Origin: Pythium myriotylum
Taxonomy: Eukaryota > Oomycota > Peronosporomycetes > Pythiales > Pythiaceae
DNA length: 64,000 nt
NCBI GenBank assembly: GCA_023091665.1
Contig: JALJCQ010000004.1
Coordinates: forward strand, 930,001 to 994,000
Direction of reading: 5' to 3'
Shown: positions 11,025 through 21,118 of the stretch, in pieces
How positions within the stretch are numbered: the first letter of the stretch is position 1
How the letters are laid out: each line of letters starts with the position of its first letter
Translations under genes and position numbers: made by a program
Notes under the pieces: generated by a model
What the model was told of the DNA's origin: nothing
The model's database searches: none
What the model saw: only the letters and a program-made list of their open reading frames with translations

Positions 11025-14000
11025 CTTCGGTCGAGGAGAGGGCGACAGTTCGCTGCTTCTTGCTGCGCCAGCTGATGCATCCGCCGTTGAGCATGAACAC
11101 GTAGCCGCTGGTGCTTCGACGTGACTCGATGTCGCCAGCCCAGTCGGCGTCGGAGTAGCCGACCAGTCTTCCGTCGTTCGATGCCGAGAACTGCAGGCCG
11201 TACGTCGGAGTCGCTTGCAGATACCGGAGCACACGCTTGAGAGCTTGCCAGTGTGTTGGACACGGGTCCGCGGCGAACTGGCTGAGTGTGCCGACTGCCG
11301 CTGCGAGGTCTGGTCGAGTGCCGACCATGAGGTACATGAGTGCGCCGACTGCACTTCGGTACGGCACGTTCTTCATTGTGTCTTCGTGCTTGCAACCACC
11401 TTCACACATGGCCTTGGTCAGCTTGAGTCCGGGGTCTTGAGGGGTCCTCACTGGTTTGCAGTCTTGCATGCCGAACTTGGTCAGGATCGACTGCAGGAAC
11501 TTGGTCTGCCGCATGGTCACGTCGCCGGACTTGGGGTCTTGATCAACTTCCATGCCGAGGCAGTACTTGAGTTCGCCGAGGTCGGACATCTCGAAGCGTT
11601 CGCTGAGTGCACGCTTGGTCGCCGTGAGCAACTCGAGGCTGTTGCAGGCGAGGATGAGGTCGTCGACGTAGATCACCACGAAGATCATCGCTGAGCCGCT
11701 CCGCTTGACGTACACGCAGTGGTCCATCTCGCACTTGGTGAAGCCGACCTTGCGCATGAAGGCGTCGATGGTCTGGTTCCACATGCGTGGCGACTGCTTG
11801 AGACCGTAGAGCGAGCGCTTGAGCTTGCACACGTAGTCGGGGTGGCGCTGGTCGACGAAGCCTTCGGGCTGCTTCATGTAGATTTCTTCGTCGAGGTTGC
11901 CGTTCAGGAACGCCGTCTTGACATCCATCTGATGGATCATGAGCTTGTGTCGAGCGGCGATGCTGAGGATGGTGCGGATCGACGTGAACTTGGCGACGGG
12001 TGCGAACGTCTCTTCGAAGTCGATGCCGTACTTCTGCAGGAACCCCTTGGCAACGAGTCGAGCCTTGTACCGCTCGACAAGTCCTTCGGCGGTTTCCTTG
12101 ACCTTGAACACCCACTTGCTGGTGATGGCCTTGCGTCCGGCTGGCAAAGGGACTAGGTCCCATGTCTCGTTCTTCTTGAGCGACTCGAGCTCGGAGTCGC
12201 AGGCTTCCTTCCAGTTGCTGGCGTCGTCGGATTCCATCGCCGACTTGAACGATGTCGGCAACTCTCCCCCTGAATTCACGACGAGAGCAAACGCTTCGAG
12301 ATCGTAATCTTGGTCTTCTCCCCCTTGTTCTTGCACGTCTTCGCCTTCTTCGTCTTCATCTTCTACGCCTTCCTCTTCGATCGACGTGAGCAGTGCAGAC
12401 AGATCTTCGAGCGATGTCCTTGAACCTTGCGTGGGTGGTGGAGTCGCACCACTTGTGCGTCCAACACGTCCGTAGCGCTTCTCAACTGGCGGTTCAGCCA
12501 GGTTCTCGAGCGAGTGCGTGCGAGAGTGGCGCTTGGACCCTGGTGCGTAGTCGACATTCGGCTGCTGGGCCGATGCTGGTGCTGCTGGACGCTGCGACCG
12601 CTGGCCCTGTTGCCACTCCGGTCGCTCGTAGCTGCGCTGACTTGGTGCTGGTGAGGCTGGCTGCTCACCCATGTCTTCATCATCTTGGTTGTCGGTTGCT
12701 TCATCCTGATCCTCATCATCTTCATCGTCGCGGAACTCGACGGACTTGCTCCAGGGTTCTTCGCGCTTGCCATCGTCGAACGTGTCTTCCATGAACTGCG
12801 CGTCTCGACTGATGACGATCCGACCGGTTGCGATTTCTTCAAACCGATACGCCTTCTCGTGGTCCGAGTAGCCGAGGAACCGACACAAGATGGCTCGGGC
12901 GTCGAACTTCGACCGCTTCTCCTTGGGCACGTGGACGTACGCATGGCAGCCGAACACCTTGAAGTTGGCGAGCAAGGGCTTCTTCCCGTACCATTCTTCG
13001 TACGGCGACTTGTACAAGTCTTGAGCGCGGGTCGGAAGTCGGTTGCGAACTTCGACTGCAGTCATGACGGCTTCGCCCCAGTACTCGTCGGACAAGTTGG
13101 CATGGTGGAGCTTGCAACGACCACACTCACCGATGGTTCGGTTCATGCGCTCCGCCACACCGTTCAACTGAGGCGTGTATGGCGGCGTGACATCGTGCTC
13201 GATGCCACGCTTGCGACAGAACTTGGCAAGCTTGGCCGACTGGTACTCGCCGCCGCCGTCGGTTCGAAGCACCTTGACTCGACGACCGGTTTGGTTCTCG
13301 GCCCAGTTGACGAACTCGACGAACTTGTCGTAGACTTCGTCCTTGGACCGCATCAGGTACAACTTGCACAGTCGAGACTTGTCGTCGGTGAAGGTGGCAA
13401 AGTACTTCATGCCACCGAAAGTCGGAGTCTTCATGGGGCCGGCCACATCGCTGTACACGACGTCAAGCAGATTCGCAGACCGCTTGGTCGTGCCCGACTG
13501 GAACTTGACGCGAGTCAGCTTGCCGAGTGCACAGCCTTCACAGACCTCCCACTCCTGCACAGACCCAATGTCGAGTCCGTCGGCGAGGTCCTTCTTGACG
13601 ATGGCTTCGAGTCCGCTGAAGCCGATGTGACCGAGTCGGAGGTGCCACAGGTACGACTTGGACATGGCGCGACCTCGTCTTGCACTGGCGGCGTGGGCTG
13701 CTTCAGTCGACACTGGAGACATGTTGAGCTTGAACAGACCCTTGCCGATGCGAGTGCCGATGGTCCGCTTGGCGCCCTTCAGCATGACAAAGCAACCGTC
13801 CTTGTCGAACGTCACGGGAGCAACGTCCTCCGTGAATCTTCCGACCGAGAACAGGTTGCGGCTGAGCTTGGGGATATGCCACACGTTGGTGAGCAAACCC
13901 TTCTTGACACCGCTTGGAGTCTTCATCGACATGAGAATGTCTCCCACGCCAACTGCTTGGACCGTGCCATCATCGGCCAGATGCACGTCGACTGGGTCAA

Positions 14001-14315
14001 TCTTCTTGTAGTTCATCATGAACTGCTTGGTTCGCGACATGTGCTGAGTCGCACCCGAGTCGACCAACCACGCCGTGGATTGACTCGACTTGCCTTGGGT
14101 CTTCCCGACCGAGAACAGGTACTCGCCGGGGTCTTCATCTCGCGCAAGGTTGGCTCGCTGGAACCGTTGCCGAGGGTTGCTGTTTCCGTTGCCGTTGCCG
14201 CCGGAGTTGCCGTTGCCGTTGCCGTTGCCGTTGTCCTTGACACGCGAGTGGCACTCCGCGGCCCAATGACCGATCTTGCCGCAGTAGTTGCACGTGCCAG
14301 TCTTCTTGACTGCAC
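11025..14315 (-). mobile_element. Fragment D: minus-strand copia host, interrupted at both ends
   Basis: Internal piece running from the CCHC knuckle region (right) to the RNase H STE motif (left). The right end stops at TGCAC, where plus copy E/G is inserted; the left end stops at CTTCG, next to the LTR of copy C. The homologous fragment at 24313-27607 has the same two end points, so D and that fragment are duplicates. Confidence 0.92.
11025..14315 (-). pseudogene. Gag-Pol fragment D (CCHC knuckle to RNase H)
   Basis: The frame is open through about 1,097 codons with [28 protein letters not shown] and the first RNase H aspartates. It lacks the Gag start and the C-terminal RNase H glutamate, two aspartates and stop. 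It has the long Asp-Leu-Glu hinge form and the KRGIEHD integrase form. Confidence 0.92.
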
Positions 14316-14545
14316 TGTTGAAGATGATGCGCCTCGAACCCAGCGTCATCATTCCAGTTGAAGCTCGGCAGTTGAAGCTCGGCTGTAGAAGATTCTCCTG
14401 CAGAAGATTCTCCGATAGGTAGGACATACATTTGATTATGGTAGCGTAGGACACACACAGACGGCTTAGAGGTAGCAGCAGCGAACTAAGTCCCGATCAA
14501 TTCACTTTGCATTTTGCATCCCACCAACCAAGCGACCTTCCAACA
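14316..14545 (+). repeat. 5' LTR of copy E/G with 129-bp internal deletion, 230 bp
   Basis: Both ends are normal (TGTTGAAG and CTTCCAACA), but the central part, from the 16-bp repeat array through the hairpin, is missing; the join is at CTCCG|ATAGG. The identical deletion occurs at 27608-27837. The paired 3' LTR is full length, so the deletion happened after insertion. Confidence 0.95.
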
Positions 14546-14549
14546 GGTT

Positions 14550-15325
14550 ATGAGCCCAAGCCCAGCCGACTCTGCCTCCACCGACTTCGCCTCCCCAGCC
14601 TTCGCCATGGATTCGACCACCCCAGCCCGCATCAACAAGTTCGACGGAACCAACTTCCACACATGGAAGTTCAAGATGCAGATGGTGCTCGAAGAACGCG
14701 ACGTCTGGGAAGTTGTCTGTGGAGAGGTCAAACTCGAGCAGTGCCAGACCGACGCGGACCGAGCCCTCTTCAAGAAGAAGTCTCGCAAGGCGCTCGCGAT
14801 GATCTGTCTCGCGATGGAAGACTCGCAGCTCCCGCTGGTTCGGTCGGCGAGTGGTGCGCAAGATGCATGGTCAAGACTGGAAGAACACTTCGAGAAGAAG
14901 AGCCTTGCCAACAAGCTCTTTCTTCGTCGTCGTTTCTTCACGACCATGATGGAAGAAGGTGACGATGTGCTCACGCACATCAACAAGCTCAAGACCCTGG
15001 CCGAGCAACTCGACGCAGTCGGCGCTCCGGTCAGCGAAGACGACTTGGTGATCACGCTTCTCGGCAGTCTCAGCGAGTCGTACCAGTTCCTCATCACGGC
15101 GTTGGAGTCGCGTGTCGACGCGCTCACGTGGGAACTCGTGACGTCTCGGCTGCTCCATGAAGACATGAAGCGCAAGGAGCAAGGTGGCGACGGAGCCACG
15201 CTTGGCCAAGCGTTCATGACAAGTGACGCGAAGCCCAAGGGCCGTGCAGTCAAGAAGACTGGCACGTGCAACTACTGCGGCAAGATCGGTCATTGGGCCG
15301 CGGAGTGCCACTCGCGTGTCAAGGA

Positions 15326-15371
<46 letters not shown>

Positions 15372-16074
15372 TCCGGCGGCAACGGCAACGGCAACGGCAA
15401 CGGAAACGGCAACCCTCGGCAACGGTTCCAGCGAGCGAACCTTGCGCGAGATGAAGACCCCGGCGAGTACCTGTTCTCGGTCGGGAAGACCCAAGGCAAG
15501 TCGAGTCAATCCACGGCGTGGTTGGTCGACTCGGGTGCGACTCAGCACATGTCGCGAACCAAGCAGTTCATGATGAACTACAAGAAGATTGAACCAGTCG
15601 ACGTGCATCTGGCCGATGATGGCACGGTCCAAGCAGTTGGCGTGGGAGACATTCTCATGTCGATGAAGACTCCAAGCGGTGTCAAGAAGGGTTTGCTCAC
15701 CAACGTGTGGCATATCCCCAAGCTCAGCCGCAACCTGTTCTCGGTCGGAAGATTCACGGAGGACGTTGCTCCCGTGACGTTCGACAAGGACGGTTGCTTT
15801 GTCATGCTGAAGGGCGCCAAGCGGACCATCGGCACTCGAATCGGCAAGGGTCTGTTCAAGCTCAACATGTCTCCAGTGTCGACTGAAGCAGCCCACGCCG
15901 CCAGTACAAGACGAGGTCGCGCCATGTCCAAGTCGTACCTGTGGCACCTCCGACTCGGTCACATCGGCTTCAGCGGTCTCGAAGCCATCGTCAAGAAGGA
16001 CCTCGCCGACGGACTCGATATCGGGTCTGTGCAGGAGTGGGAGGTCTGTGAAGGCTGTGCACTCGGCAAGCTGA
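14550..16074 (+). pseudogene. Gag-Pol of copy E/G, 5' part (Gag, protease, integrase N-terminus)
   Basis: Starts at the ATG in the primer site (14546-14558). Carries Gag, CCHC knuckle, a long Asn/Gly linker (the longest in the window), DSG protease and the integrase zinc finger, then is interrupted at the GKL motif by copy F. Removing F and one TSD would restore the same frame at 21124, so the only break between the two halves is the insertion. Confidence 0.94.
16070..16074. repeat. Target-site duplication GCTGA flanking copy F
   Basis: GCTGA at 16070-16074 is repeated at 21119-21123 directly outside the two LTRs of copy F. It shows a clean integration of F into E/G with a 5-bp stagger. Confidence 0.96.
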
Positions 16075-16433
16075 TGTTGAAAGGTCGCTTGGTTGGTGGG
16101 ATGCAAAATGCAAAGTGAATTGATCGGGACTTAGTTCGCTACTGCTACCTCTAAGCCGTCTGTGTGTGTCCTACGCTACCATAATCAAATGTATGTCCTA
16201 CCTATCGTAAACATATGCAAACATAAACTGACTTCGTGGATACTTCAACGAAGTCGATGGGTGGCACTGGATTCAAACCAGAACCAGACGGAGAATCTTC
16301 CACATGTCGAATCTTCCACATGTCGAATCTTCCACGGAGAATCTTCTGCAGGAGAATCTTCTACAGCCGAGCTTCAACTGCCGAGCTTCAACTGGAATGA
16401 TGACGCTGGGTTCGAGGCGCATCATCTTCAACA
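16075..16433 (-). repeat. LTR of copy F (3' LTR), 359 bp
   Basis: Two 16-bp units. It begins TGTTGAAAGG in window orientation instead of TGTTGGAAGG, which lengthens the terminal inverted repeat from TGTTG to TGTTGAA. It encodes the last 14 residues and stop of F. Confidence 0.95.
16230..16255. promoter_or_regulatory. LTR hairpin (8-bp stem, 10-nt loop), shown in copy F
   Basis: GACTTCGT and ACGAAGTC form a perfect 8-bp inverted repeat around a 10-base loop. It is present in every LTR except the two 230-bp ones. An RNA or DNA hairpin is possible; whether it affects transcription or RNA ends is unknown. Confidence 0.5.
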
Positions 16434-19400
16434 CTCCCCCTCGACTCGACTGCGTCTTGAACACCAAGCTTGGTGCGGAGCACGTCGAACTGGACAGTGG
16501 GGATCGGCTTGGTCATGATGTCGGCAAGCATGTCTTGGGTCGGGCAATACTGGAGAGACACTTGACCGTCCTCGACCTTCTCACGAACGAAGTGATAGCG
16601 AATGTCGATGTGCTTGGTGCGCTTGTGGAACTCGGGGTTCTTGGCCAACGCGATCGCACCTTGGTTGTCTTCGTACACCGTGAGCGCTTGGTCGCTTGCA
16701 ACTTCGCCGAGTTCGCACAGGAACGCCTTGAGCCACACGGCTTCTTGGATCGCTTCCGATAGAGCCATGTACTCTGCTTCGGTCGAGGAGAGGGCGACAG
16801 TTCGCTGCTTCTTGCTGCGCCAGCTGATGCATCCGCCGTTGAGCATGAACACGTAGCCGCTGGTGCTTCGACGTGACTCGATGTCGCCAGCCCAGTCGGC
16901 GTCGGAGTAGCCGACCAGTCTTCCGTCGTTCGATGCCGAGAACTGCAGGCCGTAGGTCGGAGTCGCTTGCAGATACCGGAGCACACGCTTGAGAGCTTGC
17001 CAGTGTGTTGGACACGGGTCCGCGGCGAACTGGCTGAGTGTGCCGACTGCCGCTGCGAGGTCTGGTCGAGTGCCGACCATGAGGTACATCAGTGCGCCGA
17101 CTGCACTTCGGTACGGCACGTTCTTCATGGTGTCTTCGTGCTTGCAACCACCTTCACACATGGCCTTGGTCAGCTTGAGTCCGGGGTCTTGAGGGGTCCT
17201 CACTGGTTTGCAGTCTTGCATGCCGAACTTGGTCAGGATCGACTGCAGGAACTTGGTCTGCCGCATGGTCACGTCGCCGGACTTGGGGTCTTGATCAACT
17301 TCCATGCCGAGGCAGTACTTGAGTTCGCCGAGGTCGGACATCTCGAAGCGTTCGCTGAATGCACGCTTGGTCGCCGTGAGCAACTCGAGGCTGTTGCAGG
17401 CGAGGATGAGGTCGTCGACGTAGATCACCACGAAGATCATCGCTGAGCCGCTCCGCTTGACGTACACGCAGTGGTCCATCTCGCACTTGGTGAAGCCGAC
17501 CTTGCGCATGAAGGCGTCGATGGTCTGGTTCCACATGCGGGGCGACTGCTTGAGACCGTAGAGCGAGCGCTTGAGCTTGCACACGTAGTCGGGGTGGCGC
17601 TGGTCGACGAAGCCTTCGGGCTGCTTCATGTAGATTTCTTCGTCGAGGTTGCCGTTCAGGAACGCCGTCTTGACATCCATCTGATGGATCATGAGCTTGT
17701 GTCGAGCGGCGATGCTGAGGATGGTGCGGATCGACGTGAACTTGGCGACGGGTGCGAATGTCTCTTCGAAGTCGATGCCGTACTTCTGCAGGAACCCCTT
17801 GGCAACGAGTCGAGCCTTGTACCGTTCGACAAGTCCTTCGGCGGTTTCCTTGACCTTGAACACCCACTTGCTGGTGATGGCCTTGCGTCCGGCTGGCAAA
17901 GGGACTAGGTCCCAGGTCTCGTTCTTCTTGAGCGACTCGAGCTCGGAGTCGCAGGCTTCCTTCCAGTTGCTGGCGTCGTCGGATTCCATCGCCGACTTGA
18001 ACGATGTCGGCAACTCTCCCCCTGAATTCACGACGAGAGCAAACTCTTCGTAATCTTGGTCTTCTCCCCCTTGTTCTTGCACGTCTTCGCCTTCTTCATC
18101 TTCATCTTCTACGCCTTCCTCTTCGATCGACGTGAGCAGTGCAGACAGATCTTCGAGCGATGTCCTTGGACCTTGCGTGGGTGGTGGAGTCGCACCACTT
18201 GTGCGACCAACCCGTCCGTAGCGCTTCTCAACTGGCGGTTCAGCCAGGTTCTCGAGCGAGTGCGTGCGAGAGTGGCGCTTGGACCCTGGTGCGTAGTCGA
18301 CATTCGGCTGCTGGGCCGATGCTGGTGCTGCTGGACGCTGCGACCGCTGGCCCTGTTGCCACTCCGGTCGCTCGTAGCTGCGCTGACTTGGTGCTGGTGA
18401 GGCTGGCTGCTCACCCATGTCTTCATCATCTTGGTTGTCGGTTGCTTCATCCTGATCCTCATCATCTTCATCGTCGCGGAACTCGACGGACTTGCTCCAG
18501 GGTTCTTCGCGCTTGCCGTCGTCGAACGTGTCTTCCATGAACTGCGCGTCTCGACTGATGACGATCCGACCGGTTGCGATTTCTTCAAACCGATACGCCT
18601 TCTCGTGGTCCGAGTAGCCGAGGAACCGACACAAGATGGCTCGGGCGTCGAACTTCGACCGCTTCTCCTTGGGCACGTGGACGTACGCATGGCAGCCGAA
18701 CACCTTGAAGTTGGCGAGCAAGGGCTTCTTCCCGTACCATTCTTCGTACGGCGACTTGTACAAGTCTTGAGCGCGGGTCGGAAGTCGGTTGCGAACTTCG
18801 ACTGCAGTCATGACGGCTTCGCCCCAGTACTCGTCGGACAAGTTGGCATGGTGGAGCTTGCAACGACCACACTCACCGATGGTTCGGTTCATGCGCTCCG
18901 CCACACCGTTCAACTGAGGCGTGTATGGCGGCGTGACGTCGTGCTCGATGCCACGCTTGCGGCAGAACTTGGCAAGCTTGGCCGACTGGTACTCGCCGCC
19001 GCCGTCGGTTCGAAGCACCTTGACTCGACGACCGGTTTGGTTCTCGGCCCAGTTGACGAACTCGACGAACTTGTCGTAGACTTCGTCCTTGGACCGCATC
19101 AGGTACAACTTGCACAGTCGAGACTTGTCGTCGGTGAAGGTGGCAAAGTACTTCATGCCACCGAAAGTCGGAGTCTTCATGGGGCCGGCCACATCGCTGT
19201 ACACGACGTCAAGCAGATTCGCAGACCGCTTGGTCGTGCCCGACTGGAACTTGACGCGAGTCAGCTTGCCGAGTGCACAGCCTTCACAGACCTCCCACTC
19301 CTGCACAGACCCGATATCGAGTCCGTCGGCGAGGTCCTTCTTGACGATGGCTTCGAGACCGCTGAAGCCGATGTGACCGAGTCGGAGGTGCCACAGGTAC

Positions 19401-20755
19401 GACTTGGACATGGCGCGACCTCGTCTTGTACTGGCGGCGTGGGCTGCTTCAGTCGACACTGGAGACATGTTGAGCTTGAACAGACCCTTGCCGATACGAG
19501 TGCCGATGGTCCGCTTGGCGCCCTTGAGAACGACGAAGCAACCGTCCTTGTCGAACGTCACGGGAGCAACGTCCTCCGTGAATCTTCCGACCGAGAACAG
19601 GTTGCGGCTGAGCTTGGGGATATGCCACACGTTGGTGAGCAAACCCTTCTTGACACCGCTTGGAGTCTTCATCGACATGAGAATGTCTCCCACGCCAACC
19701 GCTTGGACCGTGCCATCATCGGCCAGATGCACGTCGACTGGGTCAATCTTCTTGTAGTTCATCATGAACTGCTTGGTTCGCGACATGTGCTGAGTCGCAC
19801 CCGAGTCGACCAACCACGCCGTGGATTGACTCGACTTGCCTTGGGTCTTCCCGACCGAGAACAGGTACTCGCCGGGGTCTTCATCTCGCGCAAGGTTGGC
19901 TCGCTGGAACCGTTGCCGAGGGTTGCCGTTTCCGTTGCCGTTGCCGTTGCCGCCGGAGTTGCCGTTGCCGTTGCCGTTGTCCTTGACACGCGAGTGGCAC
20001 TCCGCGGCCCAATGACCGATCTTGCCGCAGTAGTTGCACGTGCCAGTCTTCTTGACTGCACGGCCCTTGGGCTTCGCGTCACTTGTCATGAACGCTTGGC
20101 CAAGCGTGGCTCCGTCGCCACCTTGCTCCTTGCGCTTCATGTCTTCATGGAGCAGCCGAGACGTCACGAGTTCCCACGTGAGCGCGTCGACACGCGACTC
20201 CAACGCCGTGATGAGGAACTGGTACGACTCGCTGAGACTGCCGAGAAGCGTGATCACCAAGTCGTCTTCGCTGACCGGAGCGCCGACTGCGTCGAGTTGC
20301 TCGGCCAGGGTCTTGAGCTTGTTGATGTGCGTGAGCACATCGTCACCTTCTTCCATCATGGTCGTGAAGAAACGACGACGAAGAAAGAGCTTGTTGGCAA
20401 GGCTCTTCTTCTCGAAGTGTTCTTCCAGTCTTGACCATGCATCTTGCGCACCACTCGCCGACCGAACCAGCGGGAGCTGCGAGTCTTCCATCGCGAGACA
20501 GATCATCGCGAGCGCCTTGCGAGACTTCTTCTTGAAGAGGGCTCGGTCCGCGTCGGTCTGGCACTGCTCGAGTTTGACCTCTCCACAGACAACTTCCCAG
20601 ACGTCGCGTTCTTCGAGCACCATCTGCATCTTGAACTTCCATGTGTGGAAGTTGGTTCCGTCGAACTTGTTGATGCGGGCTGGGGTGGTCGAATCCATGG
20701 CGAAGGCTGGGGAGGCGAAGTCGGTGGAGGCAGAGTCGGCTGGGCTTGGGCTCAT
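16388..20755 (-). CDS. gag-pol: Gag-Pol polyprotein of copy F (1,455 aa)
   Basis: Fully open from the ATG at 20755 (inside the primer site) to the stop inside its 3' LTR. All motifs listed for copy A are present, and the RNase H Trp-Arg missing in A is intact here. It has the short Asp-Tyr-Glu-Glu-Phe hinge, like A. Minor private changes include an Ala-Phe-Ser in place of Ala-Leu-Ser after the YVDD region and a Ser in place of Cys after EDGQV near the C-terminus; neither touches a catalytic residue. It would supply Gag, protease, integrase and RT/RNase H in cis. Confidence 0.96.
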   Translation of the reverse strand: MSPSPADSASTDFASPAFAMDSTTPARINKFDGTNFHTWKFKMQMVLEERDVWEVVCGEVKLEQCQTDADRALFKKKSRKALAMICLAMEDSQLPLVRSASGAQDAWSRLEEHFEKKSLANKLFLRRRFFTTMMEEGDDVLTHINKLKTLAEQLDAVGAPVSEDDLVITLLGSLSESYQFLITALESRVDALTWELVTSRLLHEDMKRKEQGGDGATLGQAFMTSDAKPKGRAVKKTGTCNYCGKIGHWAAECHSRVKDNGNGNGNSGGNGNGNGNGNPRQRFQRANLARDEDPGEYLFSVGKTQGKSSQSTAWLVDSGATQHMSRTKQFMMNYKKIDPVDVHLADDGTVQAVGVGDILMSMKTPSGVKKGLLTNVWHIPKLSRNLFSVGRFTEDVAPVTFDKDGCFVVLKGAKRTIGTRIGKGLFKLNMSPVSTEAAHAASTRRGRAMSKSYLWHLRLGHIGFSGLEAIVKKDLADGLDIGSVQEWEVCEGCALGKLTRVKFQSGTTKRSANLLDVVYSDVAGPMKTPTFGGMKYFATFTDDKSRLCKLYLMRSKDEVYDKFVEFVNWAENQTGRRVKVLRTDGGGEYQSAKLAKFCRKRGIEHDVTPPYTPQLNGVAERMNRTIGECGRCKLHHANLSDEYWGEAVMTAVEVRNRLPTRAQDLYKSPYEEWYGKKPLLANFKVFGCHAYVHVPKEKRSKFDARAILCRFLGYSDHEKAYRFEEIATGRIVISRDAQFMEDTFDDGKREEPWSKSVEFRDDEDDEDQDEATDNQDDEDMGEQPASPAPSQRSYERPEWQQGQRSQRPAAPASAQQPNVDYAPGSKRHSRTHSLENLAEPPVEKRYGRVGRTSGATPPPTQGPRTSLEDLSALLTSIEEEGVEDEDEEGEDVQEQGGEDQDYEEFALVVNSGGELPTSFKSAMESDDASNWKEACDSELESLKKNETWDLVPLPAGRKAITSKWVFKVKETAEGLVERYKARLVAKGFLQKYGIDFEETFAPVAKFTSIRTILSIAARHKLMIHQMDVKTAFLNGNLDEEIYMKQPEGFVDQRHPDYVCKLKRSLYGLKQSPRMWNQTIDAFMRKVGFTKCEMDHCVYVKRSGSAMIFVVIYVDDLILACNSLELLTATKRAFSERFEMSDLGELKYCLGMEVDQDPKSGDVTMRQTKFLQSILTKFGMQDCKPVRTPQDPGLKLTKAMCEGGCKHEDTMKNVPYRSAVGALMYLMVGTRPDLAAAVGTLSQFAADPCPTHWQALKRVLRYLQATPTYGLQFSASNDGRLVGYSDADWAGDIESRRSTSGYVFMLNGGCISWRSKKQRTVALSSTEAEYMALSEAIQEAVWLKAFLCELGEVASDQALTVYEDNQGAIALAKNPEFHKRTKHIDIRYHFVREKVEDGQVSLQYCPTQDMLADIMTKPIPTVQFDVLRTKLGVQDAVESRGSVEDDAPRTQRHHSS
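16434..16444 (-). promoter_or_regulatory. Polypurine tract of copy F
   Basis: TCGAGGGGGAG on the minus strand, immediately next to the 3' LTR. Confidence 0.88.
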
Positions 20756-20759
20756 AACC
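20747..20759 (-). promoter_or_regulatory. Primer-binding site of copy F
   Basis: GGTTATGAGCCCA on the minus strand, directly after the 5' LTR; it includes the gag start codon. Confidence 0.82.
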
Positions 20760-21118
20760 TGTTGAAAGGTCGCTTGGTTGGTGGGATGCAAAATGCAAAG
20801 TGAATTGATCGGGACTTAGTTCGCTACTGCTACCTCTAAGCCGTCTGTGTGTGTCCTACGCTACCATAATCAAATGTATGTCCTACCTATCGTAAACATA
20901 TGCAAACATAAACTGACTTCGTGGATACTTCAACGAAGTCGATGGGTGGCACTGGATTCAAACCAGAACCAGACGGAGAATCTTCCACATGTCGAATCTT
21001 CCACATGTCGAATCTTCCACGGAGAATCTTCTGCAGGAGAATCTTCTACAGCCGAGCTTCAACTGCCGAGCTTCAACTGGAATGATGACGCTGGGTTCGA
21101 GGCGCATCATCTTCAACA
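20760..21118 (-). repeat. LTR of copy F (5' LTR), 359 bp
   Basis: Matches 16075-16433 by eye, including the private TGTTGAAAGG end. It is followed by the second GCTGA at 21119-21123. Confidence 0.95.

Larger units (their letters stand above)
16075..21118 (-). mobile_element. Copy F: full-length copia element nested in copy E/G
   Basis: 5,044 bp with 359-bp LTRs at both ends, primer site, polypurine tract, open gag-pol and a perfect 5-bp TSD. By eye I find no difference between its two LTRs, and both share a private change at the outer end (CTTTCAACA in place of CTTCCAACA). It is absent from the duplicate unit on the right, so it inserted after the tandem duplication. It is the best candidate in the window for a young, competent copy. 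Confidence 0.96.
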
